From contig NZ_JAGMUJ010000161.1 of assembly GCF_019049255.1 (NCBI RefSeq), positions 186,001 through 250,000 on the forward strand: a stretch of DNA of 64,000 nucleotides, in the 5' to 3' direction. Positions 54,488 through 61,581 of the stretch are shown here, piece after piece. Under the pieces are notes generated by a model, which made no database searches, was not told the origin of the DNA, and was given only the letters and a program-made list of their open reading frames with translations. The position numbers were made by a program, and so were the translations under genes. The DNA comes from Streptomyces sp. AC558_RSS880. Lineage in GTDB: Bacteria; Actinomycetota; Actinomycetes; Streptomycetales; Streptomycetaceae. Each line of letters opens with the position of its first letter. Position 1 is the stretch's first letter.

Positions 54488-55363
54488 ATGAAGACCCCTT
54501 CGGCGACACGCCGGGGACCGGCTGGACGGAAGAGTACGACGAGGGAGCCCATCATCCAAGAGCCCGAAGCGCCCGAACCGGAGGCGACCCGGCGGCAGGC
54601 CGGTGTCACGGAGAGCTCCCGAGCCAACCGGGGCTGGTGGGACCGCAACGCGGACGAGTACCAGGTCGAGCACGGCACGTTCCTCGGCGACGACCGCTTC
54701 GTGTGGGGGCCCGAGGGCCTGGACGAGGTGGAGGCGGAGCTGCTCGGCCCGCCGGAGGGGCTGAAGGGGCGGGACGTCCTGGAGCTGGGCGCCGGAGCGG
54801 CGCAGTGCTCGCGCTGGCTGGCCGCGCAGGGGGCCCGGCCGGTGGCGCTGGACATCTCGCACCGGCAGTTGCAGCACGCGCTGCGGATCGGCGGGCCGGT
54901 CCCGCTGGTGTGCGCCGACGCGGGCGCGCTGCCGTTCGCGGACGGCTCCTTCGACCTGGCCTGCTCGGCGTACGGAGCGCTGCCCTTCGTCGCCGATCCG
55001 CGGCTGGTGCTGCGCGAGGTGCGGCGGGTGCTGCGGCCCGGCGGCCGGCTGGTCTTCTCGGTCACGCACCCGATCCGCTGGGCGTTCCCCGACGAGCCGG
55101 GACCGGAGGGGCTGAGCGTGTCCGCGTCGTACTTCGACCGCACTCCCTACGTCGAGCAGGACGAGAAGGGCCGCGCGGTGTACGTGGAGCACCACAGGAC
55201 GCTCGGGGACCGCGTCCGTGACGTCGTCGCCTCGGGGTTCCGGCTGGTGGACCTGGTGGAACCGGAGTGGCCGGCCTGGAACACCTCCGAGTGGGGCGGC
55301 TGGTCGCCGCTGCGCGGGAACCTGATCCCGGGGACGGCGATCTTCGTGTGCGTACGGGACTGA
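54488..55363 (+). CDS. Class I SAM-dependent methyltransferase
   Basis: A methyltransferase of up to 291 aa. The conserved part begins SSRANRGWWDRNADEYQVEHG; SAM motif I is VLELGAGAAQCSRWLAAQG and the later motif CADAGALPFADGSFDLACSA is typical of UbiE-type enzymes. The substrate is unknown. The start is uncertain: ATG 54488 has a poor ribosome site, and the conserved region begins about 45 residues later with no standard start codon near. It lies 4 nt before hrpB, so they form an operon. Confidence 0.83.
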   Translation: MKTPSATRRGPAGRKSTTREPIIQEPEAPEPEATRRQAGVTESSRANRGWWDRNADEYQVEHGTFLGDDRFVWGPEGLDEVEAELLGPPEGLKGRDVLELGAGAAQCSRWLAAQGARPVALDISHRQLQHALRIGGPVPLVCADAGALPFADGSFDLACSAYGALPFVADPRLVLREVRRVLRPGGRLVFSVTHPIRWAFPDEPGPEGLSVSASYFDRTPYVEQDEKGRAVYVEHHRTLGDRVRDVVASGFRLVDLVEPEWPAWNTSEWGGWSPLRGNLIPGTAIFVCVRD

Positions 55364-55367
55364 GTGC

Positions 55368-57968
55368 GTGATCCGCCACGACGCCCTGGACGCCCTTCCC
55401 GTGCGCGAGGCCCTGCCGGGGCTGACCGGCGCGCTCGACGCGCACGGCACCGCCGTCCTGGTGGCGCCGCCCGGCACCGGCAAGACGACGCTGGTGCCCC
55501 TGGCGCTGGCGGGGCTGCTCGGGGACGGGCCCGCGCGGCGGGTGGTGGTCGCCGAGCCGCGGCGGATCGCGGCCCGCGCGGCGGCACGGCGGATGGCGTG
55601 GCTGCTGGGCGAGCGGGTCGGGGAGTCGGTCGGTTTCACCGTGCGCGGGGAGCGGGCGGTGGGACGGCGCACGCGCGTGGAGGTCGTCACCACCGGTGTG
55701 CTCCTCCAGCGCCTCCAGCGCGACCAGGAGCTGTCCGGGGTGGACGTGGTGGTGCTCGACGAGTGCCACGAGCGGCACCTGGACGCGGACACGGCGGCGG
55801 CGTTCCTGTGGGACGTGCGCCAGACGCTGCGCCCGGAGCTGCGGCTGGTGGCCGCGTCGGCGACGACGGACGCGGAGGGCTGGGCCCGGCTGCTGGGGGA
55901 CGCGCCGGTGGTCGAGGCGCGTGGTGCCGCGTTCCCGGTGGACGTGGTGTGGGCGCCTCCCGCGCGTGCGGTGCGGCCGCCGCACGGGACGCGGGTCGAC
56001 CCCGCGCTGCTGACGCACGTGGCGTTGGTGGTGCGGCGGGCGCTGGCGGAGCGGGACGGGGACGTGCTGGCGTTCCTGCCGGGGGTCGGCGAGATCGCCC
56101 GGGTGGCCGGGCAGCTCGGGGACCTCGCCGGTGTCGACGTGCTCCAGGTGCACGGGCGGGCGCCGGCCGCCGTGCAGGACGCGGTGCTGTCCGCAGGGGA
56201 GCGGCGCCGGGTAGTGCTGGCGACCTCGGTCGCGGAGTCGTCGCTGACGGTTCCGGGGGTGCGGGTGGTCGTGGACTCCGGGCTGGCGCGGGAGCCGCGC
56301 GTGGACCACGCGCGGGGGCTGAGCGCGCTGACGACGGTACGGGCCTCCCGCGCGGCGGGGCGGCAGCGGGCGGGGCGGGCCGGGCGTGAGGCGCCGGGGA
56401 CGGTGTACCGCTGCTGGGCGGAGGCGGAGGACGCCCGTCTGCCGCGGTTCCCCTCTCCCGAGATCAAGGTGGCCGACCTGACCGCGTTCGCGCTCCAGGC
56501 GGCCTGCTGGGGCGATCCGGACGCCTCGGGGCTGGCGCTGCTCGATCCCCCGCCGGCCGGGGCGATGGCGGCGGCCCGCTCCGTCCTGACGGCGATCGGG
56601 GCGGTGGGCCCCGACGGACGGGCCGGCGAGCGCGGGGCGCGGCTGGCCCGCCTGGGCCTGCACCCGCGTCTGGGCCGCGCCCTGCTGGACGCGGCACCGG
56701 TGGTGGGCCCCGGCCTCGCGGCCGAGGTGACCGCCCTGCTCGGCGAGGAGCCGCCGCGCGAGTACGGCGACGACCTCGCCGCCGCCCTGCGGGCCGCCCG
56801 GCGCGGCGGCGACGCGTACGCCACCCGCTGGCGCAGGGAGACCGACCGGCTCCGCCGCCTGGCTCCCGGCACCGCCGACACCTCCGGCGAGACGGCACGG
56901 GACTTGCTGCCGACGCCGGAGACCGGGTCGGACGCCGGGGCCGCCCTCCTCCGAGGGGTGTGCGCACCGGGCTCCGGGCGGGTGCCGGGCGGTGGGGAGG
57001 ACGGGTGGGCCGGGCTGGTGGCGGCGCTGGCGTTTCCCGAGCGGGTGGCCCGCGCGGAGGGCGGTTCGTACCTGATGGTGGGCGGGACACGGGCCGAGGT
57101 GGGGGCGGGGTCCCCGCTGCGGGGGGCCGAGTGGATCGCCGTCGCCGTGGCCGATCGGCCCGTGGGGCGGGGGCACGCGCGCGTGCAGCTCGGGGGCGTC
57201 GTCGACGAGGGGGTCGCGCGGATCGCGGCGGGGGCGTTGCTGGAGCACCGGGAGGAAGTGGGCTGGGGCGACGGGGACGTCGTCGCACGGCGGGTCGAGC
57301 GGCTCGGGGCGGTGGAGGTGGCCGTACGGGCGTATGCCGACGCCGAGCCCTCGCTCGTACGGGGCGCGCTGCTGGACGGGCTGCGGCGGGAGGGGTTCGG
57401 GCTGCTGCGGTGGCCGGCCGGGGCGGCCGTACTGCGGCAGCGGCTGGCCTTCCTGCACGCCCGGCTCGGTGAACCGTGGCCCGACGTCTCCGACGAGGCG
57501 CTACACGCGCGCGTGGAGGAGTGGCTGGAGCCGGAGTTGAGCCGTGCCCGGCGGCGGGCCGATCTCGCGCGGATCGACGCCGGGCAGGCGCTCGCGCGGC
57601 TGCTGCCCTGGGCCTCCGGCGAGGCCGTACGGCTCGACGAGCTCGCCCCCGAGCGGATCACCGTACCCAGTGGGTCCGGAATCCGGATCGACTACTCCGA
57701 TCCGGAGCGGCCGGTGCTCGCCGTGAAGCTCCAGGAGATGTTCGGGCTCCAGGAGTCGCCGCGGGTGGCCGGGGTGCCGCTGCTGGTGCACCTGCTGTCC
57801 CCGGCCGGGCGGCCCGCCGCCGTGACCGCCGACCTCGCCTCGTTCTGGCGGGACGGCTACCAGGGCGTACGGGCCGAACTGCGCGGGCGCTACCCCAAGC
57901 ACCCCTGGCCGGAGGATCCGGCCACCGCCGAGCCGACCCGGTACACCAACGCCCGGCTCCGGCGGTGA
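55368..57968 (+). CDS. hrpB: ATP-dependent helicase HrpB
   Basis: A DEAH-type superfamily 2 helicase of 866 aa. Walker A is APPGTGKTTLVPLAL (residues about 33-47), motif Ia VVAEPRRIAARAAARRMAW, motif II DECH, motif III ASATTD and motif VI QRAGRAGR. The C-terminal HrpB domain ends with LREMFG-like LQEMFGLQESPRVAGVPLLVHLLSPAGRPAAVT (key part MFGLQESPRV). Bacterial HrpB has a poorly known role in RNA metabolism or cell-wall-linked processes. GTG at 55368 is right after the methyltransferase stop. Confidence 0.95.
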   Translation: MIRHDALDALPVREALPGLTGALDAHGTAVLVAPPGTGKTTLVPLALAGLLGDGPARRVVVAEPRRIAARAAARRMAWLLGERVGESVGFTVRGERAVGRRTRVEVVTTGVLLQRLQRDQELSGVDVVVLDECHERHLDADTAAAFLWDVRQTLRPELRLVAASATTDAEGWARLLGDAPVVEARGAAFPVDVVWAPPARAVRPPHGTRVDPALLTHVALVVRRALAERDGDVLAFLPGVGEIARVAGQLGDLAGVDVLQVHGRAPAAVQDAVLSAGERRRVVLATSVAESSLTVPGVRVVVDSGLAREPRVDHARGLSALTTVRASRAAGRQRAGRAGREAPGTVYRCWAEAEDARLPRFPSPEIKVADLTAFALQAACWGDPDASGLALLDPPPAGAMAAARSVLTAIGAVGPDGRAGERGARLARLGLHPRLGRALLDAAPVVGPGLAAEVTALLGEEPPREYGDDLAAALRAARRGGDAYATRWRRETDRLRRLAPGTADTSGETARDLLPTPETGSDAGAALLRGVCAPGSGRVPGGGEDGWAGLVAALAFPERVARAEGGSYLMVGGTRAEVGAGSPLRGAEWIAVAVADRPVGRGHARVQLGGVVDEGVARIAAGALLEHREEVGWGDGDVVARRVERLGAVEVAVRAYADAEPSLVRGALLDGLRREGFGLLRWPAGAAVLRQRLAFLHARLGEPWPDVSDEALHARVEEWLEPELSRARRRADLARIDAGQALARLLPWASGEAVRLDELAPERITVPSGSGIRIDYSDPERPVLAVKLQEMFGLQESPRVAGVPLLVHLLSPAGRPAAVTADLASFWRDGYQGVRAELRGRYPKHPWPEDPATAEPTRYTNARLRR

Positions 57969-57984
57969 TCCGTTCCGCGTTCCG

Positions 57985-59718
57985 TCAGGCGGTGGGGCTC
58001 ACCGTCGGGCTCGGGGACGCCGTCGCCCCGGCCGCCGTCACGGTCAGTGCGACCGTGGTGGTCGCTCCGCCCGCGGTGGTGACGCGGAGCAGGAACGTGC
58101 CGGTGGTGTCGTCCGCGTACAGCTGAGGCAGCGTCAGCAGACCGTCCGCGTCCGTCGTCAGGCCGCTCAGGGTGCGGACGGCCTTGCCGTCGGCGTCCTT
58201 GAAGTAGGGGCCCTTGTCGTTCGCCGTCGGGTCGAGGATCGACTTGACGATCGTCGCGGTGGCGGCGACCTTGTCCGCGGCTTCACCGTCGTACGTGGCC
58301 TTCAGCTCGACCGCGTCCGCGAACTCGCCGCCCGCGGTGCAGGTGAGCGCCTCGGTGCCGGTGCGGACGAGGGTGTCGGCGGCGCGCTCGGTGACGGTCG
58401 CCTTGTAGGCGACGCCCTTGACCGTGCGGCCGACCACGGTGGCCTGGACGACGACGGGGCCGGTCCGCTCGCCCGCCAGGAGGGCGGGGGCCACGGCGAC
58501 GCCCGAGCTGTTGGTGACGACGGTGGCCACGCTCTCGCCGCCGGTGAAGGTGGTGTCGGTGTCACCGACGACGGTGAACCGGATCCGCACCTTGGCCACC
58601 GCCTTGCCGGCCTTCGTCTCGGCGCGGGCGCTGATCCGCTCGGTGAACGCGTCGCCCGCCATCGCGGTGAGCGTCGCGGTGCCGGCGTCCTCCAGGTGGT
58701 CCACCGTGTCGGTCGGGGTGGGCGGGGTGGTGCCGGGCGGCGTGCTCGGGCTGCCGGAGTCGGCCGGCGGCTTGCTCGGGCCGGAGCCGGACGGCTTGGT
58801 CGGCTTCGTGCTCGGCTTCGTGCTCGGCTTCGGCGACGCCGGCGCGCTCGGCGTCGCCGGGGAGGAGGGCCGCACCGTGACGTTGTCGCTGCGGTCCGTG
58901 GGCAGCGTGCCGGAGCCGTCCGGGATCTCGTGGGTGCCCTTGCGGTAGTACTCCAGCCACGACATGACGGTGTTCAGATAGTCCGTCGAGTTGTTGTAGC
59001 TGAGGATCGCCTTGTCGAGGTCGCGCTGGTCGGACAGGTCCCAGTCGAAGCGGCACAGGTAGTGGCCGGCGGCGAGCGCGGCGTCGTAGATGTTGTTGGG
59101 GTCCTCACGGCCGTCGCCGTTGCCGTCGCGGCCCGCCCACTCCCAGGTGGAGGGGATGAACTGCATGGGGCCGACGGCCTGGTCGTAGGAGCTGTTGCCG
59201 TCGTAGGCACCGTCGTCGGTGTCCCTGATGAGGGCGAAGCCGTTGCCGTCGAGCTGGGGGCCGAGGATGGGTGAGAGGGTGGTGCCGTCGGCGTCGACGC
59301 GTCCGCCGCGGGCCTGGCCGGACTCCACCTTGCCGATGGCGGCGAGCAGTTGCCAGGGCAGGTTGCAGCCGGGCTTCGACTCGCGCAGCGCGGCCTCGGC
59401 CTTCTTGTAGGCGTCGAGGACGGTCGCGGGGATGCCGGCCTCGGCCACACCGGACAGGTCCGTTCCGGTGCTCGCGGACGGGGCGGGGTTGGGGCTGTTG
59501 AGCGGCGGCAGGTCCGTGTAGTACGGGGAGTTGCCGGTCGCGCCGGCGCCGTCGGCGGTCTCCTCGGGCGAGGGCGTGGTGTCCGACGTGGTCTCTCTGC
59601 CCTGGCCGTCGGTCGTCACGCCCGGAGCCTGGGACGCGGCCAGAGCCGCCACCGCCGCCGCGGCCACGGCGGTGGTCGTCACTCCCTTGCGGAGCCTCCT
59701 GCCGAATTGCGCCGCCAT
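57985..59718 (-). CDS. Secreted lytic transglycosylase with Ig-like tail
   Basis: An exported cell-wall enzyme of 577 aa. The signal peptide is residues 1-35 (RRLRKGVTTTAVAAAAVAAL). The catalytic region (about 95-260) shows LLAAIGKVESGQARGG with the active Glu, AVGPMQFIPSTWEWAGRDGN and DAALAAGHYLC, as in MltB/SLT-type transglycosylases of Streptomyces. A Pro/Ser/Lys linker (STKPSTKPTKPS) follows. The last 240 residues read as two beta-rich Ig-like domains (LTAMAGDAFTERISARAETK, LTCTAGGEFADAVELKATYD). ATG at 59718 has GGAGGGG 8 nt upstream. A possible -10 (TAGGGT) is at 59842-59847. Confidence 0.88.
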   Translation of the reverse strand: MAAQFGRRLRKGVTTTAVAAAAVAALAASQAPGVTTDGQGRETTSDTTPSPEETADGAGATGNSPYYTDLPPLNSPNPAPSASTGTDLSGVAEAGIPATVLDAYKKAEAALRESKPGCNLPWQLLAAIGKVESGQARGGRVDADGTTLSPILGPQLDGNGFALIRDTDDGAYDGNSSYDQAVGPMQFIPSTWEWAGRDGNGDGREDPNNIYDAALAAGHYLCRFDWDLSDQRDLDKAILSYNNSTDYLNTVMSWLEYYRKGTHEIPDGSGTLPTDRSDNVTVRPSSPATPSAPASPKPSTKPSTKPTKPSGSGPSKPPADSGSPSTPPGTTPPTPTDTVDHLEDAGTATLTAMAGDAFTERISARAETKAGKAVAKVRIRFTVVGDTDTTFTGGESVATVVTNSSGVAVAPALLAGERTGPVVVQATVVGRTVKGVAYKATVTERAADTLVRTGTEALTCTAGGEFADAVELKATYDGEAADKVAATATIVKSILDPTANDKGPYFKDADGKAVRTLSGLTTDADGLLTLPQLYADDTTGTFLLRVTTAGGATTTVALTVTAAGATASPSPTVSPTA

Positions 59719-60005
59719 AGAGTGGACCCCTCCCATGGACGCCGTGGCGTCCGTCAGCCTGTGTCGTGTTCGCTTTGTTGTGACGATCTACCCGCCCCGC
59801 TGGTTGCCCTCCTGCGGACATCCGGCACGACGACCCTCGCGACCCTATGACAACTTCCTTTGCTCGGACACCCGTTCCTGCCCGATATTCACCGGTTGGC
59901 CACGTTCCCGCGTGACGGGGGTCGCTGCGGGGACGTCCCGCATACTGGGGCCTGTCGATCATCAGGGTCCGCCGGCCCGGTCAACCACTGCCCCGAGGAG
60001 CCGAG

Positions 60006-60860
60006 TTGCCGTTCACGCTGAGCCACGCGGCGGCGGTGCTGCCCGCCGTGCGCACGGACGGGAGCGGGCGGGGCTCCCTGGTCCCCGCCGTGCTCGTCGC
60101 GGGCAGCTTCGCTCCCGACATGACCTATTACGCGGCGAGTGTCCTGTCCGGGGCGATGGAGTTCGGTGACGTCACCCACGCGTTCTGGGGCGTGTTCACG
60201 GTCGACGTGCTCATCGCCTGGGCGCTGGTGGGGCTGTGGCTGCTGGTGCGCGAACCGCTGGTGGCGCTGTTGCCTCGGGCCCGGCAGGGGCGGGCGGCGG
60301 CGCTGCTGCGCTGCGGGGCGCCGCGTGCGCGGACGCGGCCGTCGCTGGTGGCGCGCTGGTACGTCTCGGCCGTGGTGGGGGCGTCGACGCATGTGGTCTG
60401 GGACGCGTTCACGCATCTCGACCGGTGGGGGACGCGGATGTTCCCCGTGCTGGGCGAGGAGGTGGCGGGGTCGCCGCTGTACTGGTACCTGCAGTACGGC
60501 GGTTCGGCGGTGGCCGCGGTCGTCATCGCGCTGTTCGTGGCGCGGGCGCTGCGCCGGACGGACCCCCTGGCCGAGCCGGCGGGGGTTCCCCCGCTGTCCG
60601 CCGGGGACCGGTGGCGGGCCGTCGCGCTGCTCGGCGGGTGCGCGGTGGCGGGGGCGGTGCAGCGGGCCTCGCGGTGGTGGGCCTACTGGGGCTCGACCGC
60701 GAAGCCCTGGGAACTGATTCCGACGGTGTGCTTCGGTGCGGGCGCGGGACTGGTCCTCGCGCTGCCGCTGTACGCGGTGGCCGTCAGGGTGTGGCGTCCG
60801 GCCACGGGGGTCCCTGCGGGCGCCGGTACGCGGCGGTCGAGCCGTACGGGCGCACGCTGA
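60006..60860 (+). CDS. DUF4184-family membrane protein
   Basis: A 284-aa membrane protein with about six helices and the DUF4184 pattern: MPFTLSHAAAVLP at the start, SFAPDMTYY, HAFWGVFTVDV and STHVVWDAFTH with several His and Asp residues that could bind metal. Such proteins resemble YdjM-type membrane hydrolases; function unknown. The start is a rare TTG at 60006 with GAGGAG upstream at the right distance, and the family N-terminus starts exactly there. Its last 77 nt overlap the end of a possible opposite gene. Confidence 0.85.
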   Translation: MPFTLSHAAAVLPAVRTDGSGRGSLVPAVLVAGSFAPDMTYYAASVLSGAMEFGDVTHAFWGVFTVDVLIAWALVGLWLLVREPLVALLPRARQGRAAALLRCGAPRARTRPSLVARWYVSAVVGASTHVVWDAFTHLDRWGTRMFPVLGEEVAGSPLYWYLQYGGSAVAAVVIALFVARALRRTDPLAEPAGVPPLSAGDRWRAVALLGGCAVAGAVQRASRWWAYWGSTAKPWELIPTVCFGAGAGLVLALPLYAVAVRVWRPATGVPAGAGTRRSSRTGAR

Positions 60861-61212
60861 GGATGTCGCCCGCCGCGACGAACACGGTGACGGTGCGGAC
60901 CGGTCGGGGGCGGGGCAGCAGGGTGAGCACGAGGGTGAGGTAGGCACGGGCCAGCTCGGCCCACAGCCGCCAGGGCGGCTGCTCGCCCGCGAGGCATACG
61001 GCGGTGGGGGTGCGGGCGGTTCTCCGGCGGCCGTCGGCGACACGGCGGCCGAGGTCCGCCGTGGCGTTCCGCAACGCGGTCGCGAGGGTGGCGGGGGTGC
61101 GGGCGGTACTTGCGGCGGCCGCGAAGACCAGAACCGGCGGGAACACCGTGTGTCCGCCGGGGCGCGGGGGTGCCGCTCTGCGGGGAAGCATGCGTATACC
61201 CATGCATGGCAT
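60784..61212 (-). CDS. Possible hypothetical protein, 142 aa
   Basis: No family is recognised. The frame has high G/C at third positions and a sensible composition, with FPPVLVFAAAASTARTPATL, then ELARAYLTLVLTLLP and VTVFVAAGDILSVRPYGSTA. It overlaps the DUF4184 gene by 77 nt tail to tail, which lowers confidence. Starts at 61212, 61203 or 61191 are all possible, with only a weak GCGGA upstream. The 369 nt between it and polA hold the tandem repeat at 61411-61503 and otherwise nothing I can name. Confidence 0.42.
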   Translation of the reverse strand: MPCMGIRMLPRRAAPPRPGGHTVFPPVLVFAAAASTARTPATLATALRNATADLGRRVADGRRRTARTPTAVCLAGEQPPWRLWAELARAYLTLVLTLLPRPRPVRTVTVFVAAGDILSVRPYGSTAAYRRPQGPPWPDATP

Positions 61213-61410
61213 GGTGTCCGCCCGCCCCGGCGGCGGCTTTTCCGCGGGGGCCACGCGAGTGAAGGTTCCCTCCGGGGGCGCGGCAGGGTGACGCGGCGGG
61301 CGTGCGCGGCGCTCCGCAGGGTACCGGCACGCCGGGCGCCGTCGGGCACGCCGGGCAGCGCCGCGGTGGCCCACCGGGGTCCGGCCGGCTCGGCGCCGCC
61401 GGACCGCGCC

Positions 61411-61503
61411 GTCGCGGTGTTCGCCGTCGCGGCGGGGACGGCCTGTGGTGCTCGCCGTCATGGTGGGGACGACCTGTGGTGCTCGCCGTCGTGGCGGGAG
61501 CGG
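61411..61503. repeat. Three tandem 31-nt repeats
   Basis: Units at 61411-61441, 61442-61472 and 61473-61503 share TG(G)TG[TC]TCGCCGTC and GGCGGGGACG-like ends; the last two are the most alike. A 31-nt unit cannot keep a reading frame, so the array is noncoding. It lies downstream of polA. Confidence 0.7.
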
Positions 61504-61581
61504 GGGACCGGGTCTCGTTCCGGTGCGGGCGGGGCCGGCGCGCCTTGCGGGACGCCCCGGCCCGCCCCTCGCTCCAGCGGG

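Noticed and set aside
54185-57661. N-terminal extension of the rpsA frame to 1656 codons
   Set aside because: The part above 54184 is antisense to the methyltransferase and hrpB genes; S1 begins at 54184 with its canonical N-terminus and its own promoter.
59719-59900. ydaO-type c-di-AMP riboswitch before the transglycosylase
   Set aside because: Such elements precede cell-wall hydrolases in Streptomyces, so I looked for it; the conserved core strings are not present.
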